A stretch of DNA of 64,000 nucleotides from the NCBI RefSeq assembly GCF_004337695.1, contig NZ_SJXJ01000009.1:184995-248994 (forward strand). Reading direction: 5' to 3'. Position numbers and translations under genes: made by a program. Positions within the stretch are counted from its first letter, which is position 1. The number at the start of each line of letters is the position of its first letter. This DNA comes from Tenacibaculum sp. M341 (GTDB taxonomy: Bacteria > Bacteroidota > Bacteroidia > Flavobacteriales > Flavobacteriaceae). Below the pieces are notes generated by a model, which did not search any database, was not told where the DNA came from, and saw nothing but the letters and a program-made list of their open reading frames with translations. Positions 35,928-44,939 of the stretch are shown piece after piece.

Positions 35928-36539
35928 ATGATTAATAATACCATAAAAATTACAATTACAAATATTGATGATTATCTTAAAAATAAAAACCAAAGAATCA
36001 TTGAATATTCGTTTAGCAATAAAAGAATGTTATTAAGTATATTAGGTTTGATTTTGGGTTTAATTCTTATTATTTCGACTCTTATTAATTCATATGATTT
36101 TAAATCAACAACTACTGTAAACGGAAATACTACAATAATTTACAATAACTATTATGCTCATTTTGGTATAGGAATTGGTCTTTTAATAGCTAGCCTACTC
36201 AGGCTTGTAGATTTTCTTAAAGGTAAAAAAGTAATAAAATTAGCTTTAGATAAAAGACTTGCCAAATTAAAAAAATTAAATTCTAATATTGAATTTGTAT
36301 TTGATGAATCTTATTTTTCTAAAAAGACAAAACTTAGTGAGAGTAAAATTCAATGGGAATACTTTTATACTTATAAAATAGATAATAATTTTCTACACCT
36401 ATTTTCTGATAAACTTCAAGCACCTATATCTGAATATGAAATACCTTTAGATAGTTTAGATGAAGTAAAAAAGGAAGCTTTAATAGAATTATTAAAAAAA
36501 ATTACTAGTAATCATAAAAAAACACTCGATAACAAATAA
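35928..36539 (+). CDS. YcxB-like membrane protein
   Basis: 203 aa. Two membrane helices (residues about 34-56 and 82-96), then a soluble C-terminal domain with a YcxB-like strand pattern (IEFVFDESYFSKKTKLSESK, then IQWEYFYTYKI). Function unknown; weakly transcribed position between an outer-membrane gene and smpB. Confidence 0.6.
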   Translation: MINNTIKITITNIDDYLKNKNQRIIEYSFSNKRMLLSILGLILGLILIISTLINSYDFKSTTTVNGNTTIIYNNYYAHFGIGIGLLIASLLRLVDFLKGKKVIKLALDKRLAKLKKLNSNIEFVFDESYFSKKTKLSESKIQWEYFYTYKIDNNFLHLFSDKLQAPISEYEIPLDSLDEVKKEALIELLKKITSNHKKTLDNK

Positions 36540-36583
36540 CATAAATCATTAATCCTATCTTTGCTTTTAATTGCCGTAGAATT

Positions 36584-37045
36584 ATGCAGAAAAAAATTAA
36601 CATACAGAATAAAAAAGCTCGATTTGAATTCGAGATTATAGATAAATATACTGCTGGTATTCAGTTAACGGGTACCGAAATTAAATCTATACGTCAAAGT
36701 AAAGCTAGAATTACAGAAAGCTTTTGTGAATTTAATGATCGAGGTGAGTTGTTTGTGATAAACATGTATATTGAAGAATATGCCTTTGGGAATCACTACA
36801 ATCACAATCCAAAAAGCGAGCGTCGCTTACTATTAAATAAACAAGAATTAAAAAAACTCGCTAGAGAAGTTGAAGCTAAAGGAAATACAATTGTTCCTTT
36901 ACGATTATTCTTAAATGAAAAAGGATGGGCTAAACTAGATATTGCTTTAGCAAAAGGTAAAAAAACACACGATAAACGTCAGAATATTAAAGATAGAGAC
37001 AATAAACGTGATTTAGCTCGATTAAAAAAGAACTTTAATTCATGA
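36584..37045 (+). CDS. smpB: SsrA-binding protein
   Basis: 153 aa, normal length. Typical sequence NKKARFEFEIIDKYTAGIQL, TEIKSIRQSKARITESFCEF, and the basic C-terminal tail (GKKTHDKRQNIKDRD). Binds tmRNA for ribosome rescue. Overlaps maf by 4 bp. The tmRNA gene itself is not in the window. Confidence 0.97.
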   Translation: MQKKINIQNKKARFEFEIIDKYTAGIQLTGTEIKSIRQSKARITESFCEFNDRGELFVINMYIEEYAFGNHYNHNPKSERRLLLNKQELKKLAREVEAKGNTIVPLRLFLNEKGWAKLDIALAKGKKTHDKRQNIKDRDNKRDLARLKKNFNS

Positions 37046-37620
37046 TAAGCTCACTATCAAAATTCAATATCATTCTTGCCTCTGGTTCACCTAGAAGACA
37101 GCAATTTTTTAAAGATTTACATTTAGACTTTGAAATTCGTTTAAAAGAAGTAGAAGAAGTATATCCAGACCATTTAAAAGGTACAGAAATAACTGACTTT
37201 TTAGCCGATTTAAAATCAAAACCTTTTGATCTTGAATTAACTGAAGGTGACTTATTAATTACGTCAGATACTATTGTTTGGTTGAATGATAAAGCTTTAG
37301 GTAAACCAAAGAATTATGAGGAGGCTTTTGCCATGTTAAAAAGTCTTTCTAATAATAAACATCAAGTAATAACTTCTGTAAGTATAAAAAGTAAAAAACT
37401 TCAAAAAGTATTTAACGATACAACAGATGTTTATTTTAAGGAACTTACTGATAATGAAATTGATTTTTACATAAAAACATACCAACCATATGATAAAGCT
37501 GGTGCTTACGGCATTCAAGAATGGATAGGTAAAATAGGAATTGACAAAATAGAAGGTAGTTACTTTACAGTTATGGGATTACCTGTTCATAAATTATATA
37601 AAGAATTAATTAGTTTATAG
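37042..37620 (+). CDS. maf: Maf-family nucleotide pyrophosphatase
   Basis: 192 aa. Signature [16 protein letters not shown] at the N-terminus, [16 protein letters not shown], and [17 protein letters not shown]. Hydrolyses non-canonical or cellular NTPs. Translationally coupled to smpB. Confidence 0.93.
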   Translation: MISSLSKFNIILASGSPRRQQFFKDLHLDFEIRLKEVEEVYPDHLKGTEITDFLADLKSKPFDLELTEGDLLITSDTIVWLNDKALGKPKNYEEAFAMLKSLSNNKHQVITSVSIKSKKLQKVFNDTTDVYFKELTDNEIDFYIKTYQPYDKAGAYGIQEWIGKIGIDKIEGSYFTVMGLPVHKLYKELISL

Positions 37621-37673
37621 CCCTCTTTTTTTTCGTAAAAAGACTATTTTTGGGCAGAATTTACAACACAACA

Positions 37674-38627
37674 ATGAAAAAATATACATTTACAGAGAAG
37701 AAAGACACACGTTCAGGATTTGGAGATGGTTTAACTGAATTAGGAAAAACCAATGAAAATGTGGTTGCTTTATGTGCAGACTTAACAGGTTCGTTAAAAA
37801 TGAACGAATTTGAAAAGAATCACCCAGAACGTTTTTTTCAAGTAGGAATTGCCGAGGCGAATATGATGGGAATTGCTGCTGGTATGACAATTGGTGGTAA
37901 AATTCCTTTTACAGGAACTTTTGCTAACTTTTCTACAGGTCGTGTATATGATCAAATTAGACAATCAATTGCCTATTCTCACAAAAATGTGAAAATTTGT
38001 GCTTCTCATGCTGGTTTAACTTTAGGTGAAGACGGTGCTACCCACCAAATATTAGAAGACATTGGATTAATGAAAATGTTACCAGGTATGACAGTAATCA
38101 ATACTTGTGATTACAATCAAACTAAAGCAGCTACTATAGCTATTGCAGAACACGAAGGTCCTGTTTATTTACGTTTTGGTAGACCAAAGGTTCCTGTATT
38201 TATGCCTACTGATGAAAAATTTGAAATTGGTAAAGCTATTAAACTTACCGAAGGAACAGATGTAACTATTGTAGCTACAGGTCATTTAGTTTGGGAATCG
38301 TTACAGGCTGCTGAGCAATTAGAAAAGGAAGGTATTAGTGCAGAAGTTATCAATATTCACACTATTAAACCTTTAGATGAAGAAGCTATTTTAGCATCTG
38401 TTGCTAAAACAAAATGTATTGTTACAGCTGAAGAGCATAATAAATTTGGTGGTTTAGGAGAGAGCGTTGCTCGTTGTTTAGCAACTAACAATCCTACTCC
38501 TCAAGAATTTGTAGCTGTAAACGATACTTTTGGTGAATCAGCTACTCCTGCAGAGTTAATGAAAAAATATAAAATAAACGATGAGGCTGTTGTAGCAGCT
38601 GTTAAAAAGGTTATTGCAAGAAAATAA
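37674..38627 (+). CDS. Transketolase C-terminal subunit
   Basis: 317 aa from the ATG at 37674 ([11 protein letters not shown]). Pyrimidine-binding domain ([40 protein letters not shown]) and C-terminal domain ([17 protein letters not shown]). It forms the second half of a split transketolase; the N-terminal thiamine-pyrophosphate subunit is normally just upstream but Maf is there instead. Confidence 0.92.
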   Translation: MKKYTFTEKKDTRSGFGDGLTELGKTNENVVALCADLTGSLKMNEFEKNHPERFFQVGIAEANMMGIAAGMTIGGKIPFTGTFANFSTGRVYDQIRQSIAYSHKNVKICASHAGLTLGEDGATHQILEDIGLMKMLPGMTVINTCDYNQTKAATIAIAEHEGPVYLRFGRPKVPVFMPTDEKFEIGKAIKLTEGTDVTIVATGHLVWESLQAAEQLEKEGISAEVINIHTIKPLDEEAILASVAKTKCIVTAEEHNKFGGLGESVARCLATNNPTPQEFVAVNDTFGESATPAELMKKYKINDEAVVAAVKKVIARK

Positions 38628-38667
38628 TTCATATTTTTAATCGTTAATTTTTAACAAGACAAACATT

Positions 38668-39303
38668 ATGAAAAAAATAATTCTATTACTAGGTGTTTTT
38701 ATTGCATCTATTCAGTTTTCACAAGCTCAAATTCATTTTGGTGTTAAAGGTGGTATTAACTATAACTCTGATTCTTTTTTAGAAGTTGCTGACGATATTA
38801 TTGATGGTAACGCTGAAAGTAGAACAGGATATCATGCTGGTATTTGGTTACGTGTTAAATTACCTATGGTAGGTTGGTATGTACGTCCTGAATTAGTATA
38901 CACTTCAATTAAAAGTGAAGTAAATGTCAATTCTATTAACGCAGTTTCTGGAACAGTAATTCCTCAGCCTGCTAGATATGACTTTCAAAAAATAGATGTT
39001 CCTGTTTTAATCGGAAAAAAGTTCTTAAAGGTTGCTTATTTCCATCTTGGACCTTCTTTTCAATATGTAATTGATGGTGATTTAGACTTTGATACTCTTG
39101 TTTCAAAAACAACTGTAGATGGTTTTACTGTTGGTATGAATATTGGTGCAGGTATTGAATTAGGTAAAATTGGTCTTGAAGCTCGTTGGGATAGAGCTTT
39201 TTCTGATGTAGAATCAGAATTAATCTCAGCAACAGGTACAGATACTTCTAAATTTGACACTAGAGTAAATCAAATAGTAGTTGGATTAACATACCGTTTC
39301 TAA
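38668..39303 (+). CDS. PorT-family outer-membrane beta-barrel protein
   Basis: 211 aa. Signal peptide (MKKIILLLGVFIASIQFSQA), short amphipathic strands, HFGVKGGINYN start of the mature part and terminal VGLTYRF. Small eight-strand barrel type. Confidence 0.82.
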   Translation: MKKIILLLGVFIASIQFSQAQIHFGVKGGINYNSDSFLEVADDIIDGNAESRTGYHAGIWLRVKLPMVGWYVRPELVYTSIKSEVNVNSINAVSGTVIPQPARYDFQKIDVPVLIGKKFLKVAYFHLGPSFQYVIDGDLDFDTLVSKTTVDGFTVGMNIGAGIELGKIGLEARWDRAFSDVESELISATGTDTSKFDTRVNQIVVGLTYRF

Positions 39304-39326
39304 CAACAACTATTCTTTATAAAATT

Positions 39327-39366
39327 AAAAAAGCTCAATGGTAATTTTTACCACTGAGCTTTTTTA
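39327..39366 (+). terminator. Terminator between barrel gene and priA
   Basis: AAGCTCAaTGGTAA / TTACCAcTGAGCTT stem followed by T6; usable in both directions. Confidence 0.85.
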
Positions 39367-39436
39367 ATTAAAATATGTTATTTAGATAACTGTTGATTTT
39401 GTAGATAGTAATTATAAATTCATTATTGAAGAAAAT

Positions 39437-41881
39437 CTAATACGCATCTACATCAATAATAAAACGTATTGGTCTAAATTCTTTAACCGCTTCAAAAGTT
39501 GTTTTTATCTTCTGAATTTGTTCTTTTGTTTTAGCTAATGATTGTTTAGGAGGTATTTTTATCATTAGATTTTTTATATACTGATTTCGAACTCTTGATA
39601 CAGAAGGTTCTGTAGGCCCTAAAACATTCTCTCTAAAAACGTTTTGTAACGCACGTGCTAACCAATTAATACCTTCGTTAACTTTTACAAAATCTTTATG
39701 TTTCAATGTAATTTTTATCAACCTGTAATAAGGAGGGTAATGAAATTGCCAACGATCTTGCAATTGTTCTTTATACATTTCTTGGTAACTATTCGTAGAA
39801 ACTTGCTGTAAAATTTGATGGTAAGGATTATAACTTTGTATAGCCACCATTCCTTGTTTTTTTGAACGTCCTGCCCTACCCGATACTTGTACCATTAATT
39901 GATAAGCTCTTTCATGAGCTCTAAAATCAGGATAATTTAACATAGTATCAGCACTCAAAATACCAACCAAAGAAACATTTTTAAAATCTAATCCTTTAGA
40001 CAACATTTGCGTTCCTACTAAGACATCTATTTCTTGCGACTCAAAAGCTTCTATAATTTTTTGATATCCATATTTACCTCGAGTAGTATCGGAATCCATT
40101 CTTCCAATATTATGATTTGGAAAAAGCTCTTTTAATTCTAATTCAACCTGCTCAGTACCGAAACCTTTGGTATCTAAAGTATTACTTCCACATGCTCCAC
40201 AACTATTAGGTAAAGCTCTTTGATAGTGACAATAATGACATTTTAATTCTCCCTTATACTTATGATACGTTAAACTAACATCACAATTAGGGCATTGAGG
40301 CGAATGTCCACAAGTTGTGCACTCTAGAATAGGCGCATACCCTCTTCTATTTTGAAATAAGATAATTTGCTCTTTCTCCTCTAAAGCTTCACTCATCAAT
40401 TGTAACAAACGATCAGAGAAATGACCTTTCATTTCTTTTTTACGCTTCTTTTCTTTGATGTCTATTAATTCTATTTTAGGTAATTGAATATTACCATGTC
40501 TTCTGTTTAAAGACACCAATCCAAATTTATTTTGCGTGGCATTGAATTGTGTTTCTAAAGAAGGCGTAGCAGAACCTAATAATATTTTAGCCTGATGCAT
40601 TTTTCCTAACACTATGGCACTATCTCTGGCATTATACCTTGGAGAAGGTTCAAATTGCTTGTATGAAGCTTCATGCTCTTCATCAACTACAATTAAACCT
40701 AGATTAGAAAATGGTAAAAAAATAGCAGATCGTGCACCTAAAATTATTTGACCTTCAGCTTCATTCTTTAAAATATTATTCCATGCTTCTACTCTTTCAT
40801 TCACAGAATATTTAGAATGAAAAACAACTATTTTTTTTCCAAAATAATTTTGTAATCGTGTAATAATTTGGGTAGTTAAAGCAATTTCAGGAAGTAAAAA
40901 CAATACTTGCTTACCTACATTTAAAACTTCTTGTATTAGTTTTGTGTATACCTCTGTTTTTCCTGAGCTGGTAACTCCATGTAATAATATTACATCCTTT
41001 TCTTTAAAAATCTCTTTAATACTTTTTAAAGCTACTTCTTGATGTTCATTCAATGTTTTCAAATCATTCTTTGAATCATCAAATTGCACCCTATCTGTTT
41101 GTATATGGTAAAACTCAAAAATATCTTTAGATACTAAAGCATTTAAAATTTGAGTGGAAACACCTGCTTTCTCAACAAGAGTTTTTGCTTTTATCGGTTT
41201 TTTTGTAGCGTTTTTTAACTGAAAAAAAGTTAAAACTGCTTCTCTTTGCTTTTTAGCTCTAGATAGTTCTGTGAGTAACTCTTGTAACTTTGCTTCATGA
41301 TTATATGTCTCAATCAGCTGAATGTACTTTACCAGTTTGGGCTTATACGATTCATAAATTTCTTCTTTTACAGATAAAACACTTTTTTTTATCAAACTAT
41401 CTATTACTGGAAAAACTTTTTTCTTTCCTAAAACTTCTGCTACTTCGTAAATAGTTAATTGAGCTTGTCTTTGTAAAGCTTCATAAATTAAGTACTCTTC
41501 ATCAGTTAATTCATCTACATTTGAAAATGCTTCATTTTTTAAAACAATGGTTTCACTTTCTAATAAAAATGCTGATGGTACTGCTGCCCTATAAACTTCT
41601 CCTAAAGAACACATATAGTAACTAGACAACCATTGCCAGTGTTTTAGCTGTTTCTGATTAACAATAGGAGATTCATCTAAAATTTGATGAATTTCTTTAG
41701 CTTCATATAATTCTGGAGATTTTTGATGGACATCTAATACAAGTGCAGCATATAACTTTTTTTTACCAAAAGATACTGCTACACGCATTCCTATATCTAA
41801 AAAATCAGCCTCTTGTTCCGTTACAGAATATGTAAATGTTTTTTGTAACGGAATAGGTAATATTACATCTATAAAATAAAT
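39437..41881 (-). CDS. priA: Primosomal protein N' (replication restart helicase), apparent ATT start
   Basis: 814 aa if started at ATT 41881. The ATG at 41788 would drop the conserved N-terminus: the sequence upstream encodes YFIDVILPIPLQKTFTYSV..., which is the DNA 3'-end-binding domain start of PriA. No ATG, GTG or TTG exists between the upstream stop (41905) and this motif; ATT at 41884 or 41881 follows AAAAAAGGACAG. Helicase motifs GVTSSGKTEVY, VVDEEHEASYKQFE and eight Cys of the zinc site (CTTCGHSPQCPNCD..., CHYCHYQ, CGACG) are intact. Loads helicase at stalled forks. Confidence 0.93.
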   Translation of the reverse strand: MYFIDVILPIPLQKTFTYSVTEQEADFLDIGMRVAVSFGKKKLYAALVLDVHQKSPELYEAKEIHQILDESPIVNQKQLKHWQWLSSYYMCSLGEVYRAAVPSAFLLESETIVLKNEAFSNVDELTDEEYLIYEALQRQAQLTIYEVAEVLGKKKVFPVIDSLIKKSVLSVKEEIYESYKPKLVKYIQLIETYNHEAKLQELLTELSRAKKQREAVLTFFQLKNATKKPIKAKTLVEKAGVSTQILNALVSKDIFEFYHIQTDRVQFDDSKNDLKTLNEHQEVALKSIKEIFKEKDVILLHGVTSSGKTEVYTKLIQEVLNVGKQVLFLLPEIALTTQIITRLQNYFGKKIVVFHSKYSVNERVEAWNNILKNEAEGQIILGARSAIFLPFSNLGLIVVDEEHEASYKQFEPSPRYNARDSAIVLGKMHQAKILLGSATPSLETQFNATQNKFGLVSLNRRHGNIQLPKIELIDIKEKKRKKEMKGHFSDRLLQLMSEALEEKEQIILFQNRRGYAPILECTTCGHSPQCPNCDVSLTYHKYKGELKCHYCHYQRALPNSCGACGSNTLDTKGFGTEQVELELKELFPNHNIGRMDSDTTRGKYGYQKIIEAFESQEIDVLVGTQMLSKGLDFKNVSLVGILSADTMLNYPDFRAHERAYQLMVQVSGRAGRSKKQGMVAIQSYNPYHQILQQVSTNSYQEMYKEQLQDRWQFHYPPYYRLIKITLKHKDFVKVNEGINWLARALQNVFRENVLGPTEPSVSRVRNQYIKNLMIKIPPKQSLAKTKEQIQKIKTTFEAVKEFRPIRFIIDVDAY

Positions 41882-41980
41882 AATCTGTCCTTTTTTATTA
41901 GATCAAAGCTACATAATTTATTGCAATTTTATATCTCAAATTTTAAGCTATTCTTACTTTAATAATTCTTATAAAAACCA

Positions 41981-42007
41981 AAAGACCATCATATAAATGA
42001 TGGTCTT
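41981..42007 (-). terminator. Terminator after lipoprotein gene
   Basis: AAGACCATCAT / ATGATGGTCTT stem; T-rich on the minus strand. Confidence 0.7.
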
Positions 42008-42034
42008 ATAATCAACTTTATGTAAACTTAAATA

Positions 42035-43021
42035 TTAAGCTTTTTTAAATGTTTTTGTTCCTTTTGTGTTTGTTGATGTATTTTTAAACGTTAGTATAAT
42101 CGTTTGATCATCTTGTAATGTAAATTCAACGTTAGTTCCTTTTACTTTTAATGTAGTATCATTTTTTAATTCAAAAATTCGAACACTCTCTTTTACAAAA
42201 CTACAAGCAGCACTTGTATCAAAAGTAACCTTATCTGAATTTTCGCCTCTAGATGTAATTTTTTCTGCTTTTACTGAAGTAATACCTGCACCGCCTACAG
42301 CTATACCATATTTTGCTAAATCTCCTCTTGTAAAAGTTCTTTTCTTTTGATTTACCAAAATCTTATTGTTATTCTCTTTGAAAGTTAAACTAGACTCAGT
42401 TCCACAAGAAGAAAGTTGTATTTCTTCATCATTGATTACCGATTTTGTTAACTTCCATTCTCCTTGCAATTTTTCTTTCAACTTTTTAAATTCTTCTGAT
42501 TCGGCTGGAGGTGTAGTATCTGGAGTAACCTCAATATCATCTAAAACTGCATTTGCTATATCTTTTTCATTTATAAATGTATCTTTTTGTGTTACACCAT
42601 CTTCTTTAGATGTAATTATCAACTTTCCTTCTTTTAATTCAGCAGTAAGCCCAATACTTTTGTTTAAATCTACAATTCCTTCTTTGCTAATTGAATAGGT
42701 TCCCGAAAACTCTTGAGTAACAGCACAACCAGCTGCAAAAGTACCAGTTCCTTTTTTTCTGTAATTTACTTTGTAACCATCCTCGTCAAAATTGGCTACC
42801 GAAGTTTTTAAACAATCAAAAGATTCTCGACTAACCGGAGTACCGTCAATTTCACTTTCTTGAATAAACCAAGTTCCTAATAGTTCATTAAATACTGCTG
42901 CATTACCTGGATTATTACCATCTGTGATAATTTCTTCATTGTTATCTCCACAAGACACAAAAAACAATGTTGTTAATGATAATAATGTAATTAATTTTAG
43001 ATTTACTTTAAATAGTTTCAT
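42035..43021 (-). CDS. Lipocalin-like lipoprotein with two repeats
   Basis: 328 aa. Lipoprotein signal with lipobox Cys24 (FFVSCGDN). Two similar domains of about 130 residues: LLGTWFIQESEIDGTPVSRE... and LQGEWKLTKSVINDEEIQLS..., each with the G-x-W lipocalin-type start and a paired Cys. Probably outer-membrane or surface anchored. Ligand unknown. Confidence 0.7.
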   Translation of the reverse strand: MKLFKVNLKLITLLSLTTLFFVSCGDNNEEIITDGNNPGNAAVFNELLGTWFIQESEIDGTPVSRESFDCLKTSVANFDEDGYKVNYRKKGTGTFAAGCAVTQEFSGTYSISKEGIVDLNKSIGLTAELKEGKLIITSKEDGVTQKDTFINEKDIANAVLDDIEVTPDTTPPAESEEFKKLKEKLQGEWKLTKSVINDEEIQLSSCGTESSLTFKENNNKILVNQKKRTFTRGDLAKYGIAVGGAGITSVKAEKITSRGENSDKVTFDTSAACSFVKESVRIFELKNDTTLKVKGTNVEFTLQDDQTIILTFKNTSTNTKGTKTFKKA

Positions 43022-43176
43022 AATTAAGTTTTTTACATGATTAAAACAATCGAGTTTACAATTACCCTACCAAAAATTACTAGATTTTGTTTTTTTAACC
43101 TTTTTCACAAAAAACTACTGTTATTCATTGTAATTTTAACATTAGATATTAATACTTTTGCAACCAAAATAGGATT

Positions 43177-43536
43177 ATGCAATTATTAAAAAGAGTTGGT
43201 TACTATTTAGTAGGGGTAGCTTTAGGAACATTAGCTGTATCTTTTTTTTGGAAACAAAAAAAGGTGTCTTTTGATTATGGAATGGATGCTAGAACGCTAA
43301 AAACCATCAGAATTAGAAAAAGAATTTTCTCTGATAGTGCTAAAGAAATTATGCTACAGAAAAATATTGATACTGCTACTATTTCTTCTATTTTAAAAAA
43401 TGGAGATGTAAACTTTAGTAAAAGTAAACCTAGATTAAAACCTTGTGCAGAATACTATGTTACAAGTGAAACTATTGACTTATATGTGATAAGGTGTGAT
43501 AGTACTGCTACAATTAAAGATATTTATATAAAATAA
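43177..43536 (+). CDS. DUF4258-like membrane-anchored small protein
   Basis: 119 aa. One N-terminal transmembrane helix (YYLVGVALGTLAVSFFW) and a small soluble domain with DFGMDAR-like (FDYGMDARTLKTIRI) and VIRCDSTATIKDIYIK ends. Role unknown. Followed by a terminator. Confidence 0.65.
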   Translation: MQLLKRVGYYLVGVALGTLAVSFFWKQKKVSFDYGMDARTLKTIRIRKRIFSDSAKEIMLQKNIDTATISSILKNGDVNFSKSKPRLKPCAEYYVTSETIDLYVIRCDSTATIKDIYIK

Positions 43537-43569
43537 GAAAAGGAACTTTGCCCTTTTAAGTAAAAAACA

Positions 43570-43604
43570 AAAAGTCTATACTATCTAACTTAGTATAGAC
43601 TTTT
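43570..43604 (+). terminator. Bidirectional terminator
   Basis: AAAGTCTATACTA / TAGTATAGACTTT stem followed by T7, between two convergent genes. Confidence 0.88.
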
Positions 43605-43612
43605 TTTAATAA

Positions 43613-44791
43613 TCAGATTAACTCTTTCAATATAAATGAAATCGTTTTTTCTTTTCCTTTTACCGATTTAATATTCAATTTTATTTCTTCTCCTTTATTC
43701 TTAAAATAACTGTTATATATATTTAGCCTTTTTGATGAATCTCCATTCACTGAAATAATTATATCATTCTCTCTTAGACCTTTTGAGTAAGCTTCAGAAT
43801 TTTTAGATACGTGATTTACGACAATAGTATCATTAACTTTTTTCAATTGTACTCCTGATAAAGGAAACTCAAATTGATTATTATAAGTTTTATTTGGCTT
43901 TAAATACATTGTTTTTGTATTGTAATCTAACACAACATTAAAACGTTGAATTATTTTTGCTCCAAGTATTCCCATAAAATCTGAGCTTGCCAACACACCT
44001 TCTGTTGCACCTGATAATTCTATTGGTAAATTTGTAAAGCTGAAACCTTCTAATTGCAATGTTTTAATTCTTATTCTTTCATCGTAAGATTCAGCACCCA
44101 AACCACTCGATTTTCTCAATAATTTTTTTTCTGCTTTTTCACTTAGCTTATTCTTTTTATTGTAAGGTGAATTGACACTTAAACTTAATCCAGCACCACT
44201 ATCAAACAAAACATTCCCTGCGAAACTTTCTCCATTTTCTAATGTAAAGCCTACCTTGATCAGAGGAATTGGAATATTCGTTTTAAAAGTAAACGGAATC
44301 TTAGTAAAATCTTTTAGATTGATATCATTATCGTCTTTATAAAAAACAATTTTCTTATTAGAATAATCAATGTTAGTGATATATTTAGAGAGTAATGTAG
44401 CACCTATAATTCCATCTATTTTTTCATCAGATAAAACATTCAAATTAGACAAATCTTTTATCACCATTGCTCTACTAACAAGTTCAATAGTATCTAACTT
44501 TAATTTTTCATTTAAAGCAATATCATAAAACTCTTCTCCTGAAGCTCCTTGAACCGGTTGTTGATACTCGCTTTTCACACCTATTTTCTCTGCTACTTTA
44601 GTATCTATTACTTCTGCTGTTGCTCCGGTATCAAAAACAAAATTTAATTCTTCTGAATCATTTACGCTTACTTTTATAAAAGTATGACCTCTATCACTAA
44701 TCTCCAGAGGTAATTCTAACACTTGTGCGTTTGCAAGTTCAAATAATAATAAAAATGTTATTTTAAATAAAATAGTAAATCTCATATTCAA
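43613..44791 (-). CDS. Retropepsin-like aspartic protease with PDZ domain
   Basis: 392 aa. Signal peptide, two aspartic-protease half-domains with FVFDTGATAEVID (about residues 51-63) and VLFDSGAGLSLSV (about 192-204) catalytic motifs, then a C-terminal PDZ domain (about 305-390, including SKGLRENDIIISVNG). Secreted or periplasmic protease; a common Bacteroidota arrangement. Substrate unknown. Confidence 0.87.
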   Translation of the reverse strand: MNMRFTILFKITFLLLFELANAQVLELPLEISDRGHTFIKVSVNDSEELNFVFDTGATAEVIDTKVAEKIGVKSEYQQPVQGASGEEFYDIALNEKLKLDTIELVSRAMVIKDLSNLNVLSDEKIDGIIGATLLSKYITNIDYSNKKIVFYKDDNDINLKDFTKIPFTFKTNIPIPLIKVGFTLENGESFAGNVLFDSGAGLSLSVNSPYNKKNKLSEKAEKKLLRKSSGLGAESYDERIRIKTLQLEGFSFTNLPIELSGATEGVLASSDFMGILGAKIIQRFNVVLDYNTKTMYLKPNKTYNNQFEFPLSGVQLKKVNDTIVVNHVSKNSEAYSKGLRENDIIISVNGDSSKRLNIYNSYFKNKGEEIKLNIKSVKGKEKTISFILKELI

Positions 44792-44890
44792 TGTTTGTAT
44801 TCTGAGACAAATTAAAGAAATAAAGAATTTTCAACTGGTTAACTTCTACTAACTAATGTTAATGAGTGTTAAGCGAAGTTTCTATAAACA

Positions 44891-44919
44891 AAAAAGCACC
44901 TACTTTGGTAGATGCTTTT
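44891..44919 (-). terminator. Terminator after recQ
   Basis: AAAAGCA-CTAC / GTAG-TGCTTTT imperfect stem with A/T-rich flank. Confidence 0.65.
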
Positions 44920-44939
44920 ATATATTATCTAAATTAAAA

